DNA from: Methylobacterium isbiliense
GTDB lineage: Bacteria > Pseudomonadota > Alphaproteobacteria > Rhizobiales > Beijerinckiaceae
NCBI RefSeq assembly: GCF_022179325.1
Contig: NZ_BPQQ01000009.1
Coordinates: 1-64,000 of the forward strand
Reading direction: 5' to 3'
DNA: 64,000 bases
Below are positions 50,842 through 60,120 of the stretch, in pieces. The position numbers were made by a program, and so were the translations under genes. The notes under the pieces were generated by a model. It saw only the letters and a program-made list of their open reading frames with translations. It was not told the origin of the DNA and made no database searches. Every line of letters begins with the position of its first letter. The first letter of the stretch is position 1.

Positions 50842-52065
50842 TCAGGCCGGGCTTGGCCGCGCACGTTGTTCCCTCGGGGTGGCGACCAGGAGGACGAGCG
50901 CCCCGGCCACCATGCACGCGACCGAGCCGGCGAGCACGCCGATCTTGACCTCGGCCTCCAAGGCTGGCGCGTCCGCGAAGGCCAGCAGGCCGATGAACAG
51001 GCTCATGGTGAAGCCGACGCCGCAGAGGAGCGAGACGCCGTAGACCTGCGCCCAGGTCGCGTGGGCCGGGCGCTGCGCCAGCCCCAGCCTCACCGCAGCC
51101 AGCACGAGCCCGAACACGCCGGCCTGCTTGCCGACGAACAGGCCGAGCGCCACGCCGAGCGTGACCGGGTCGAGCAGCATGTGCGGGGCGAACCCGGCCA
51201 GCGACACGCCCGCGTTGGCGAAGCCGAAGACCGGCAGGATCAGGTAGGCCGACCACGGCTGCACCGCGTGTTCGAGGCGGTGCAGCGGCGAGGTCGGGTC
51301 GTCCGGCTTGCCCACGCTCAGCCGCAACGGAACCGTCATCGCCAGGAGCACCCCGGCGACGGTGGCGTGGACCCCGGACCTGAGTACGAGGACCCACAGG
51401 ACCACGCCGAGCAGGAGGTAGGGCCAGAGGCGGGCCACGCCGGCCTTGTTCAGCCCGTACAGCACGGCGAGGACCAGAGCGGCCCCGCCCAGCATCGGCA
51501 GCGACAGGTCGGCGGTGTAGAACACCGCGATGATGAGCACCGCGCCGAGGTCGTCGATGATGGCGAGCGCCGTCAGGAACACCTTCAGCGATACCGGCAC
51601 CCGCGATCCCAGCAGCGCCAGGACGCCGAGGGCGAAGGCGATGTCTGTGGCGGCCGGGATCGCCCAGCCCCGCAACGTCTCGGGCGAGGACCAGTTCACG
51701 GCGGCGTATACGAGGGCCGGGGCGGCCATTCCCCCCGCCGCGGCCAGCCCCGGCAGCACACGGTCGGGCCAGGTCCGCAGGCGCCCGTCCAGCATCTCGC
51801 GCTTGATCTCCAGCCCGACGTGCAGGAAGAACACCGCCATCAGGGCGTCGTTTATCCAATGCAGGACCGAGAGCGGGCCGAGATAGGCCTTGAGCGCGGC
51901 GAAGTAGGTGTCCGCAAGGGCGGAGTTCGCCACCACGAGCGCAAGCGCCGCGCTGGCCATCAGGACGAGGCCGCCGCCGGCCTCGCTGACGAGCGTGTCG
52001 CGCAGGGCCGAGATGGGACGGCGGCGAGGCCGCGCAACGGCATGGGGGGAGGACGACACGGGCAC
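50842..52065 (-). CDS. nhaA: NhaA sodium/proton antiporter
   Basis: 407 residues with about 12 helices. NhaA hallmarks: [17 protein letters not shown] (about 78-94), [19 protein letters not shown] (about 135-153) and the ion site [15 protein letters not shown] (paired Asp, about 166-180), with [16 protein letters not shown] near the end. It exports Na+ or Li+ in exchange for protons, important at high pH or salinity. The first 15 residues are a basic extension. Minus-strand order nhaA, mgtC, DUF2254 suggests an ion-stress group. Divergent from the channel gene. Confidence 0.95.
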   Translation of the reverse strand: MPVSSSPHAVARPRRRPISALRDTLVSEAGGGLVLMASAALALVVANSALADTYFAALKAYLGPLSVLHWINDALMAVFFLHVGLEIKREMLDGRLRTWPDRVLPGLAAAGGMAAPALVYAAVNWSSPETLRGWAIPAATDIAFALGVLALLGSRVPVSLKVFLTALAIIDDLGAVLIIAVFYTADLSLPMLGGAALVLAVLYGLNKAGVARLWPYLLLGVVLWVLVLRSGVHATVAGVLLAMTVPLRLSVGKPDDPTSPLHRLEHAVQPWSAYLILPVFGFANAGVSLAGFAPHMLLDPVTLGVALGLFVGKQAGVFGLVLAAVRLGLAQRPAHATWAQVYGVSLLCGVGFTMSLFIGLLAFADAPALEAEVKIGVLAGSVACMVAGALVLLVATPREQRARPSPA

Positions 52066-52288
52066 GGGTCTCCGGCGCTGGCGGCCCGACCAGCGCTCGT
52101 CCTGCCGGTCCGACCGACGGACCGCGCACCCTCGTGCGGGCTATCGCATCGGCGTGCCGCAGGCACAACCCGGCCCCGGTGACTACACACGGCGGGTGCG
52201 ACGGGCGGCACCCCGTTCAGGTGGCCGGAACCGTGTCCGGTGTACGGGTTTCGGCCTCCGAGCCCCGCGAGTGAGCATTTCCAGGCGC

Positions 52289-53059
52289 ATGCCACACCTG
52301 ACAGAGAGGCTTCGAGCCCTGTACGAAGGCGACACCGACCGCGCCCACCGCTTCCGCTACGGCCTGCTCGCCTTCGACCTCGCCACGCTGCTGTTCATCA
52401 TCGTCTCCTCTTTCATGCCGCGCGAACCGCTCGTGGAGGGCGTCGACGTGCTGATCGGGGCGGCGGTGACCGCGGACTTCCTGTCGCGGCTGGCCATCTG
52501 CCCGCGGCCGGGCCGCGAGTTCCTGCGTCCGACCACCTGGGCCGACCTCGCGGCCATCGCCTCGTTCCTCGCGCCCATCGTCGGCGAGGGCGCGGGCTTC
52601 CTGCGCATCCTGCGGACCTTGAGGCTGCTGCGCACTTACCAGCTGCTCGACCGGCTGCGCGCCGACTTCCCGTTCTTCCGCCGCAACGAGGAGGTGATCA
52701 TCGCGGCGGTGAACCTCGCGGTGTTCGTGTTCGTGATGACCGGCATCGTCTTCGCCACGCAGCACGGGCGCAACCCGGCCATCGGCAACTACGTCGACGC
52801 GCTCTACTTTACGGTCACCTCGCTGACGACGACGGGCTACGGCGACGTCACCCTGCACGGGACCGGCGGTCGCCTCGTCTCGGTGGTGGTGATGATCTGC
52901 GGGGTGACGCTGTTCCTGCGCCTCGCCCAGGTGCTGTTCCGGCCCTACAAGGTACGCTTCCCCTGCCCGACCTGCGGCCTGCAGCGGCACGAGACGGACG
53001 CCGTGCACTGCAAGGCCTGCGGCACCGGCCTGAACATCCCTGACGAGGGCGCCTACTAA
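52289..53059 (+). CDS. Potassium-channel-like protein with C-terminal zinc ribbon
   Basis: 256 residues from ATG 52289 (a GTG at 52271 would add six). An S1-S4-like front (helices about 26-44, 53-70, 85-103 and a basic segment LRILRTLRLLRTYQLLDRLR) is followed by pore helices (about 135-157, 195-215) with the selectivity filter TSLTTTGYGDVT (about 178-189). The tail is a compact two-CxxC element (CPTCGLQRHETDAVHCKACG, about 226-245), a zinc ribbon or rubredoxin-like knuckle. This would be a six-helix K+ channel with redox- or metal-sensitive tail. Stand-alone gene divergent from nhaA. Confidence 0.85.
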   Translation: MPHLTERLRALYEGDTDRAHRFRYGLLAFDLATLLFIIVSSFMPREPLVEGVDVLIGAAVTADFLSRLAICPRPGREFLRPTTWADLAAIASFLAPIVGEGAGFLRILRTLRLLRTYQLLDRLRADFPFFRRNEEVIIAAVNLAVFVFVMTGIVFATQHGRNPAIGNYVDALYFTVTSLTTTGYGDVTLHGTGGRLVSVVVMICGVTLFLRLAQVLFRPYKVRFPCPTCGLQRHETDAVHCKACGTGLNIPDEGAY

Positions 53060-53116
53060 GGCGGGCGCTCAAGCGCGTTCCTACCCGTCGGCCTCTCTTC
53101 GCTCCCATGTGACCTG

Positions 53117-53690
53117 TCAGCGGCCGAGCGGGGGATTCCGGCCGGCGGGCAAGCCCTCGCACAGACGAGAGCGGTTTCCGTAGGTCTCCTCGACCTGGTC
53201 GTGGAACAGCACTTGGCTGGTCGGGTACGGCAGGTCGATGCCGGCGGCGTTCGGCGCTTCCTCGGCGATGGCATGGTCGAGGGCATCGACCGCGTCGCGA
53301 CGCCGGGGCGGATCGATTTACAGCCGGGCGGTCATGTCGACGCTGGCCGCTCCCAGCCCCCAGACCTGGGCCTCGGGCGGCGGGTCGGCCAGCACGCCCT
53401 CGGTTAGTCAGCGGGAAGGCGAGGTGTCGCCTCTCGTGCGCGGTGATGACCGTGATCTTGTCCACGAACAGCGTCGCGTTCGGGGCAGCACACGCTGGTT
53501 GTCGTAGGTGCGAAGCACTGTGGCCCGCACACAGGCGTCCTCGACAGTGTACTCGTGGCTGCCCGCCCGGATCTGGTCGCCGATGACGAAGGGCTGCGTC
53601 AGCAGGTTCAGGATGTCGGCGAGCAGGTTATGCAGCGCGTCGTTCACTTCCCATCCCGCCAGGAACCAACCCGTGCGGGGAATACTTGCA
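53117..53690 (-). pseudogene. Decayed MscS mechanosensitive channel gene
   Basis: Pieces of an MscS-family protein lie in order on the minus strand but in different frames. They are NLLADILNLLTQPFVIGDQI with VEDACVRATVLRTYDNQRV (about 53640-53490), NATLFVDKITVITAHERR (about 53480-53420), ADPPPEAQVWGLGAASVDMT (about 53400-53330) and LPYPTSQVLFHDQVEETYGN (about 53240-53170), then a stop at 53117-53119. At least two frameshifts are needed and the N-terminal membrane helices are absent. Confidence 0.75.
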
Positions 53691-53739
53691 ACTCGGCATA
53701 CCCGTCGCACGGGCGCATCGGACAAAGCGAGATATCTTG

Positions 53740-54072
53740 GTGACCGCCGGTCGTCTTCTCTCTTACCGTTGTATCGCAGCCATCCTATTTGCCGGCGCCG
53801 TCGCTATGCTCTCGGGGGTCGTGGCGCTGCCGGCCGCCGCGCAGTCAGCCGGCAGCGCCATCGACCAGCCGACGGCCGGAACGCTCCCGCCCGGGACATC
53901 GACGGTGAAGGACGATGGTGCCGCACCGCGCGACCAGCCCTCCGGCCAGGTCGCGCCGCCGAACGTCATCCAGTCCTCGACGGACGTGATGCAGTCGGAG
54001 GGGACGGTCCAGGGCAAGGGCGAGGGAGGCGGGACGCACCCGGTCAAGCACCTGCCCAAAGACATGCGCTGA
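53740..54072 (+). CDS. Small exported hypothetical protein
   Basis: 110 residues from GTG 53740 (TTG at 53686 is an alternative). Signal peptide (CIAAILFAGAVAMLSGVVAL, about 11-30, cleavage near AAA-Q) followed by a polar, Gly/Pro/Thr-rich unstructured chain ending HPVKHLPKDMR. Typical of the small exported proteins of this genus. No function inferred. Confidence 0.6.
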   Translation: MTAGRLLSYRCIAAILFAGAVAMLSGVVALPAAAQSAGSAIDQPTAGTLPPGTSTVKDDGAAPRDQPSGQVAPPNVIQSSTDVMQSEGTVQGKGEGGGTHPVKHLPKDMR

Positions 54073-54163
54073 CGGCCGATTCTCGCACCCGTGCGGGCCG
54101 GCCTCCCGAATTGCCCTACGCGGTGGCGCTGCCCGCGGTCGACAATCCTAGAGGTCACCGTCG

Positions 54164-54691
54164 ATGTTCTTCGACACTTGGCACGGCCTAATCCGGGTCC
54201 TGGTCGTCGGGCCGCTGGCCTATCTGGCCCTCATCCTGTTCCTCAGGATCTCCGGCAAGCGCACCCTGACCAAGCTCAACGCCTTCGACCTCGTCGTGAC
54301 CGTGGCGCTCGGCTCGACGTTGTCCTCCATCGTGCTGACCAAGTCGGTGGCGCTCCTGGAAGGCGTGCTCGCCCTGGCGACGTTGATCGGGCTTCAGTTC
54401 CTGATCACGTGGTCAAGCGTGCGCTCGCCCAGGGTCAAGGCGCTGATCAAGTCGGAGCCGACCTTGCTCGCCCATGACGGACGTTTGGTCGAGGGCGCGA
54501 TGCGCCGCCAGCGTATGACCTGGGACGACGTCCTCGCGGCGTTGCGCTCCGAAGGTCTCGACGACCTTTCGCAGGCCGCCGCGGTGGTGCTTGAGACCGA
54601 TGGGTCGATCAGCGTGCTGAAGGCCCTGTCTGGGCGCGGGGACGGGCTGAACGGCGTCGCGCCGCTGGGGACGGACCGGTCCCGCTCGTGA
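54164..54691 (+). CDS. DUF421 (YcaP/YetF-like) membrane protein
   Basis: 175 residues. Three membrane helices (about 11-28, 38-58, 62-80) lead to the family cytoplasmic domain with FLRISGKRTLTKLNAFDLVV and VALGSTLSSIVL near the start, SEPTLLAHDGRLVEGAMRRQ and LRSEGLDDLSQAAAVVLETDG later. DUF421 proteins are conserved and uncharacterised; some are linked to spore or envelope stress. The final 20 residues are variable. Alone, upstream of the antiporter. Confidence 0.88.
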   Translation: MFFDTWHGLIRVLVVGPLAYLALILFLRISGKRTLTKLNAFDLVVTVALGSTLSSIVLTKSVALLEGVLALATLIGLQFLITWSSVRSPRVKALIKSEPTLLAHDGRLVEGAMRRQRMTWDDVLAALRSEGLDDLSQAAAVVLETDGSISVLKALSGRGDGLNGVAPLGTDRSRS

Positions 54692-55016
54692 CGGCGCTCG
54701 CGCACGTCACGGTGACCGTGCTACCCGGGACCCTCGCGACCGCGAGCCTAGTCTCGCTTGTCTTGGCCGAGAGGCAGGTGGTGCGGCTGCTTCCACGAAG
54801 GCGGTTTCGCGGCGGTCTCGGTAGAATGTCTCGGCGCCTTTGGCTCGGACCACTTCCCTTATCTCCTGCGTCTCCGCGGCCGGTCCGGACCAGGCCCGGC
54901 GGCGGAGGCGCCGCGGGAGGCCAGGAACGTCGGCGCGACCGAACGACTGCAGGCGCATTAAGCCTGCTTTCCGCGAAGCCCCGAGCACCCGCCGGCGGCC
55001 TAAGGGGGGAACGCTC

Positions 55017-56270
55017 GTGATCTCCATCTTCGACCTCGCCGCTCTGCTGCTGACCCTGTCGGCCCTGTTCGGCTGGCTGAATCACCGCTTCCTGCGGCTG
55101 CCGCACACCATCGGCCTGCTGGTCATGGGGCTGCTCGCCTCGCTCGCCCTCGTCGGCCTCGACCTGGCCTTCCCATCTCAGCACCTCTACGAGGATCTTA
55201 CGCAGGTCCTCCGCCAAGTCGACTTCACCGACGTAGTAATGAACGGCATGCTGGCCTTCCTGCTGTTCGCCGGCGCCATGAGCCTGGACCTGCGCGCCCT
55301 GCGCGACCGGGCCTGGGCGGTGGCGACGCTCGCCCTCGTCGGCACGCTGATCTCCACCGCCATCGTCGGAGGCGCCTTCTGGTTCGCGGCCGACGCCCTC
55401 GGCCAGCCCGTCCCCCTCGCTTGGGCCCTCGTGTTCGGCGCGCTGATCAGCCCGACCGACCCGGTCGCAGTACTGGCCACCCTCAAGAACGTGAGGGTGC
55501 CGGAGGCGCTTGAGGTCGAGATGCAGGGCGAGGCCCTGTTCAACGACGGCATCGGCATCGTGCTGTTCACGGTCCTCGTCGCGTTCGCCGCTGGCTCGGC
55601 CGGGGAGGCGACGAGCGCCGGCGGCGTCGCCCGCCTGCTCCTGCAAGAGGCCGGCGGCGGGCTCGTCCTCGGCGTGGTCACTGGCTACGTCGCCTACCGG
55701 GCCATGCGGGCCATCGACGACTTCCCCGTGGAGGTGCTGATCACCCTCGCGCTCGTCGCCGGCACCTACGCGCTCGCGCAGAAGCTCCACTTCAGCGGCC
55801 CGCTCGCGGTGGTCGCGGCGGGGCTGCTCGTCGGCGACCGGGCGCCGCGCGACGCGATGAGCGACGAGACGCAAGGGTACGTGTCCTCGCTCTGGACCCT
55901 GATCGACGAGGTGCTGAACTCTGTGCTGTTCCTGCTTATCGGCTTGGAGGTCTTAGTCCTGCGCTTCCAGGCCGGCGGGCTCGTCCTCGCCGCGTGCGCC
56001 GTCCCCATTGTGCTGGGCGCGAGGCTCGCGGCGGTCTCGACGCCGCTCCTCGCCTTCCGGTGGGGCGGCAACCTCTCGGCGCGCAACGTGCCGTTCCTGA
56101 CCTGGGCCGGTGTGCGCGGCGGCATCTCCGTGGCGCTGGCCCTGTCCGTCCCCGAGAGCGACGCCAAGCCGGCCATCCTCGCGGCGACCTACGCGGTGGT
56201 GCTGTTCACCATCGTCGTCCAGGGCTCGACGCTCGGCCTCGTGGCTAGACGGACCCTTCGCGCGACATAG
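55017..56270 (+). CDS. CPA1-family cation/proton antiporter
   Basis: 417 residues from GTG 55017, with GGGGGGA about 9 nt upstream; the frame is open further up but the family begins here. About 12 helices. Conserved ion-site segments: GALISPTDPVAVLATLK (about 140-156), EGEALFNDG-like EMQGEALFNDGIGIVLFTVL, and TWAGVRGGISVALALS (about 362-377). It exchanges Na+ or K+ for H+. The tail is short, so no regulatory domain. With NhaA nearby, it points to osmotic/pH stress handling. Confidence 0.92.
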   Translation: MISIFDLAALLLTLSALFGWLNHRFLRLPHTIGLLVMGLLASLALVGLDLAFPSQHLYEDLTQVLRQVDFTDVVMNGMLAFLLFAGAMSLDLRALRDRAWAVATLALVGTLISTAIVGGAFWFAADALGQPVPLAWALVFGALISPTDPVAVLATLKNVRVPEALEVEMQGEALFNDGIGIVLFTVLVAFAAGSAGEATSAGGVARLLLQEAGGGLVLGVVTGYVAYRAMRAIDDFPVEVLITLALVAGTYALAQKLHFSGPLAVVAAGLLVGDRAPRDAMSDETQGYVSSLWTLIDEVLNSVLFLLIGLEVLVLRFQAGGLVLAACAVPIVLGARLAAVSTPLLAFRWGGNLSARNVPFLTWAGVRGGISVALALSVPESDAKPAILAATYAVVLFTIVVQGSTLGLVARRTLRAT

Positions 56271-56331
56271 TCGCGCCAGTCGTCCCTCATTAGTCTCGGT
56301 CCCGGGGCCCTCCGACTAGCCGCGCCTCGCC

Positions 56332-58668
56332 TCAGACCGGCTGCGTCGCGTGTCCCGGCGGCTCGCGTCGCTCGGCAGGTGTCCCTTTCTCGTCCGTTTC
56401 CCTGATCCGCACGGGCACCGACTTCGCCGCTGGCGTCTTCGATGGTCCGTCGTGGTGGGACAGCGGCATCAGCGGGTTCATCTCGGGGTAGTAGGCGCCA
56501 ATGCAGCCGTCCGGCAGTGAGAAGGGGACGACCTTCAACCCGAACACCTCACGCTCGACCCCGTCCTCCGCGTCGCTGACGAGCGAGACGACCTGCCCCT
56601 CGTGCAGGTTGGCCCGTTGCATCTCGTCGGGGTTGATGAGGAGCACGTCGCGGGTGCCCTCGATCCCGCGCATGCGGTCACTGTAGCCGTAGATCGTGGT
56701 GTTGAACTGGTCGTTCGAGCGCATCGTGATCAGGCGGTAGCGGCCCGGCGCCTCGCCGAAGCCGACTGCCGTCATCTGCTTGGGGGTGGTGAATATCGCC
56801 TTCTTGCTTTCGGTCTTCCAGATTCGCTCGCGTGCCGAGTTGCCGCGGTAGAAGCCGCCCGGTGTCCACATGCGCTCATCGAAGCCGTGGAACTCCTCCG
56901 GGTAGGTCTCGGCAATCGCGTTCCGGATCAGGGCATAGTCGCCGACCCAGGCGTCCCAGAGCACCTTCGGGTTCGGATCAAGCGTCGCCTTGGCGATACC
57001 CGCCACGATGGCGGGTTCCGACTTGAGGTGCTCGCTTGCGGGGCTCCGGCGTCCAAGCGAGCCGTAGATGCAGCTGAACGTGTCCTCCATGCTGACCGCC
57101 TGCGGACCGCTCGCCTGCATGTCCTCCTCGGTCCTGCCCCGGCAGGGCAGGAGGTAGGCAATCTCGCCGTTGACGAGGTGCGAGCGGTTGAGCTTCGTCG
57201 CCACTTGAACGGTGAGGCGCATCCGCGTCCAGGCCTTCTCCATACGGTCCCGCTCGGGGATGGCGCGCACGAAGTTGCCGCCGAGACCGAAGAAGCTTCG
57301 CACCGTGCCGGATAGGATGCCCTCGCAGGCCTCCACCGTGTTCATGCCCTTCTCGCGCGGCGGCTCGAAGCCGAACTGGGCGGCGAGCTTGTCGAGCGGC
57401 ACCAACTCAGGTTTCTCCGAGATGCCGACGGTGCGCTGTCCCTGCACGTTGGAATGGCCGCGCACCGGCGAGATGCCGGTGCCGTCGCGGCCGATGTTGC
57501 CCTTCAGGAGCAACATGTTGACGAACAGCGCGACGTTCTCGAAGCCGTTCATGTGCTGGGTCAGGCCCATGCCGTAGATGCCGATGACGCGGTCGGCCTC
57601 GACGTAGACCTGTGCGGCCGCCTCGATGGCTTGGCGGCTCAAGCCCGATTCCCGCTCGATCTCCTCCCAGGAGCTCGCTCGCACCTTCGCCTCGAACTCG
57701 TCGAGCCCGCTCGTATGCTGCTCGATGAAGGCGACGTCGAGCACGCGCCGGCCCTGGGCCTTCGCTGCGTCATCGGCCGCGAAGACATGCTTGCAGATGC
57801 CCATGAGCACCGCGATGTCGCCGCCAGGCCGGACCTGGTGGTACTGCGTGCTGATCCGCGTCTCCTTGCCGGTCAGCATCTCGACCGGACTCTGCGGGTT
57901 CGTGAAGAACTCCAGTCCCTTCTCGCGGACCGGGTTGAAGGTGATGATCTGGACGCCGCGCTTGGCGGCCTCTTGCAGCGGGTGCAGGAAGCGGGGCGAG
58001 TTCGAGCCGGTGTTCTGGCCGAAGAAGAACATCGCATCGCAGTTTTGGAGATCGTCGAACACGACCGTGCCGACGCTGGCACCAATGACCTTCTTGAGCG
58101 CCACGGACGTCGTCTCGTGGCACATGTTCGAGGAGTCGGGCAGATTGTTGCAGCCATAGAGCCGGGCGAACAGCGCGTAGAGGTAGGCGGTCTCCAGGCT
58201 GGCGCGCCCCGACGAGTAGAACACAACCGACTTCGGATCGAGGCGCCTCAGCTCTGACCCGATCTTCCGAAAAGCTTCCACCCACTCGCAGGGGACGTAC
58301 TTGTCCGTGGCCGGATCGTAGCGCATCGGGTGCGTCAGGCGACCCTGCTGCTCCAGGTCGTAATCCTTCCACTCACGAAGTTCCGTGACCGTGTGCTTGG
58401 CAAAGAAGTCGGGCGTGCAGCGCCGGGTCGTCAGCTCCCAGAGCGTGGCCTTCGCGCCGTTCTCGCAGAATTCGAAGGGATGGTAGTTCGCGGGCTTGGC
58501 CCACGAGCAGGACACGCACATGAAGCCCTTGGGCTTGTTCTGGCGGAACAGGGTCTCGGTGGCGAGCGGCGTTGCCCACTCCTTGCCGAAGATGCGCGAG
58601 ATGCCCCGCACGGAGCCCCAGCCGCCGGACGGACCATCGTAGTGGGCCGTGTTCTCTTCACTCGGCAT
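56332..58668 (-). CDS. FdhF/YdeP-family molybdopterin oxidoreductase
   Basis: 778 residues of the molybdopterin oxidoreductase family. N-terminal Fe-S-type cysteines (FMCVSCSWAKP, about 49-59, and EFCENGAKA), then YdeP-type segments YSSGRASLETAYLYALFARL (about 149-168) and NNLPDSSNMCHETTSVAL (about 172-189), cofactor contacts GQNTGSNSPR, LLKGNIGRDGTGISPVRGHSNVQG, and the C-terminal dinucleotide-binding lobe (MRSNDQFNTTIYGYSDRMRG). No Cys or Sec stands at the Mo ligand position, as in YdeP, a protein linked to acid resistance. The substrate is unknown. Start ATG 58666-58668. Confidence 0.92.
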   Translation of the reverse strand: MPSEENTAHYDGPSGGWGSVRGISRIFGKEWATPLATETLFRQNKPKGFMCVSCSWAKPANYHPFEFCENGAKATLWELTTRRCTPDFFAKHTVTELREWKDYDLEQQGRLTHPMRYDPATDKYVPCEWVEAFRKIGSELRRLDPKSVVFYSSGRASLETAYLYALFARLYGCNNLPDSSNMCHETTSVALKKVIGASVGTVVFDDLQNCDAMFFFGQNTGSNSPRFLHPLQEAAKRGVQIITFNPVREKGLEFFTNPQSPVEMLTGKETRISTQYHQVRPGGDIAVLMGICKHVFAADDAAKAQGRRVLDVAFIEQHTSGLDEFEAKVRASSWEEIERESGLSRQAIEAAAQVYVEADRVIGIYGMGLTQHMNGFENVALFVNMLLLKGNIGRDGTGISPVRGHSNVQGQRTVGISEKPELVPLDKLAAQFGFEPPREKGMNTVEACEGILSGTVRSFFGLGGNFVRAIPERDRMEKAWTRMRLTVQVATKLNRSHLVNGEIAYLLPCRGRTEEDMQASGPQAVSMEDTFSCIYGSLGRRSPASEHLKSEPAIVAGIAKATLDPNPKVLWDAWVGDYALIRNAIAETYPEEFHGFDERMWTPGGFYRGNSARERIWKTESKKAIFTTPKQMTAVGFGEAPGRYRLITMRSNDQFNTTIYGYSDRMRGIEGTRDVLLINPDEMQRANLHEGQVVSLVSDAEDGVEREVFGLKVVPFSLPDGCIGAYYPEMNPLMPLSHHDGPSKTPAAKSVPVRIRETDEKGTPAERREPPGHATQPV

Positions 58669-58862
58669 CCGGGTACTCCTCGTCCGCCGCACACGCGTGC
58701 GCAAAGGTGTACGAGACGAACCACCTGGCCGCAGTTAGGTTCTCCTCTCTCGCCCGGCAACGGTCGCTGGAACACGACCTACGGCCGCGGAAGACCCATC
58801 GCCCTTCCCGCCGCGCGGCGAAGATCGCCTCGGGGCGATCAATCAGGATGATCGTGAGCATC

Positions 58863-59299
58863 ATGGCCGCACATCCCGAAGTCGTCGCCTTCGACATCAT
58901 CGGCACGGTTTTCAGCATGGAGCCGATGCGGGCCGAGCAGGTGGCGCTCGGTCTTCAGCCCATGGCCCTCGACCTCCTCTACACGGCTGCCCTGCGGGAC
59001 ATGTTCGCGGTGGCGGGCACAAGCAAGTTCGCACCCTTTCAGTCGGTCTTGGAGGGGTGCCTGGACGAGTTGCTGGCCATGGAGGGTCTGGCTGTGCCCG
59101 CGGAGCGTAAGCGAGTGTGTTCGCGAACGAGCTCGGGCGCCTCGCCGGTCGCGAGAAGAGGCATGGGACCGCACGCACGGTCACCTATCTGCTGCTCAAG
59201 AACGGTCTCCGACCCGTCTGCTCCACGCCGGAGTTCGAGCGTTTTCTCTTCGAGCGGCCGGAGGCCGAAGCCCTGATCAGGCGCATCGGACTGCCCTGA
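58863..59299 (+). pseudogene. HAD-superfamily gene remnant
   Basis: From ATG 58863 the frame reads HPEVVAFDIIGTVFSMEPMR (strand 1 of a haloacid-dehalogenase domain, with the DxxGT-like DIIGT), ALGLQPMALDLLYTAALRDM, then FAPFQSVLEGCLDELLAMEG, the cap helices, and loses sense after about residue 85 (ERKRV). A second frame from GTG 59117 (ELGRLAGREKRHGTARTVTY, ending ALIRRIGLP at 59299) has a protein-like look but no HAD motif. The catalytic core from strand 2 onward is missing, so the gene is broken; the second frame may be an unrelated leftover. Confidence 0.6.
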
Positions 59300-59636
59300 A
59301 GATCCTGGACCCAAGGCTATGGCTTAAAGCCCAATCAGCCCGACCGTGCGCGAGGTGGCTGAAGGTCAAAGGCGGCTGCTCGGAGGTTGGTTGCCGAGCG
59401 TCAGATCGCGCCACTACCAGACCTTCATGGTCGCGCGGCGGCAGGCCCGCTGTCGATGCTTGAGGGGACCTGCATCTGAAAGGGTGGCCCGGAAGCGCCT
59501 GGGCCGGCGGAGGATGCCGGCCTGGTTGGCCCGGAGCAGAAATTCACATCGAGACCGAGGCCCAGGAGGACGGCTCGCTGAAAATACATTAGAAGCACCT
59601 AAATAAGTCAGTCCTAACGTTCTGGGATTTGGACCC
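59300..59636. other. Intergenic region upstream of the ArsR-type regulator
   Basis: About 335 bases without a credible gene; the last 60 bases turn AT-rich and carry the operator-like inverted repeat at 59588-59604. Confidence 0.4.
59588..59604. promoter_or_regulatory. Inverted repeat, possible BigR/SqrR-type operator
   Basis: ATTAG-AAGCAC-CTAAAT in an AT-rich stretch 33 nt before the regulator start. The AT-rich ATTAG/CTAAT arms resemble operators of BigR-type repressors; autoregulation is likely. Confidence 0.45.
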
Positions 59637-59960
59637 ATGGATGTCGTGACGCCAACCGACCTGCTGCGCCTCCAAGTCAAGGCGGCTGACGCCGCGCGCC
59701 TGTTGCGGCTCCTCGCCAACGAGAAGCGCCTGCTCATCCTGTGCCTGCTGGTCGCCCGCGGAGAGATGGACGTGACGAGCCTCGCCGAGGCGGTCGAGCT
59801 CAGCCAGTCGGCCCTGTCGCAGCACCTCGCCAAGCTCAGGGAGGACGGGCTGGTGACTTTCCGGCGCGAGAGCCAGACCCTGTTCTATCGGCTGGAGGAC
59901 CCCAGGGCCGCGCGGCTGCTGGCGACCTTGAAGGACATCTTCTGCCCGGACATAGGCTGA
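59637..59960 (+). CDS. BigR/SqrR-like ArsR-family sulfide/persulfide repressor
   Basis: 107 residues, winged helix with LLRLLANEKRLLILCLLVAR (about 22-41), recognition helix LSQSALSQHLAKLREDGLV (about 55-73) and wing FRRESQTLFYRL. Two cysteines, Cys 36 (LLILCLL) and Cys 103 (DIFCPDIG), lie at the positions of the redox pair of BigR and SqrR, which form a disulfide or tetrasulfide with persulfides and release DNA. No metal-site cysteines as in ArsR. No sulfide oxidation gene is adjacent in the window; its target may be itself or genes elsewhere. Confidence 0.85.
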   Translation: MDVVTPTDLLRLQVKAADAARLLRLLANEKRLLILCLLVARGEMDVTSLAEAVELSQSALSQHLAKLREDGLVTFRRESQTLFYRLEDPRAARLLATLKDIFCPDIG

Positions 59961-60120
59961 GCGCACGGGGCCCTTACGCCCGCAGCCTTGACCTCTCTCG
60001 GGTAAACAAATGGGCTGGAGAGCGCGTCAGGGGTTGTGCGCCATCCACTACAGCTTTTAATTATTCCAAACCTAATATGCATTCCGTCCCTCGGTCGGCC
60101 TCCTTTCATCCGTCGTGAAG

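Noticed and set aside
48950-51043. 697-codon plus-strand frame
   Set aside because: Antisense to DUF2254, MgtC and NhaA, all with strong family signatures.
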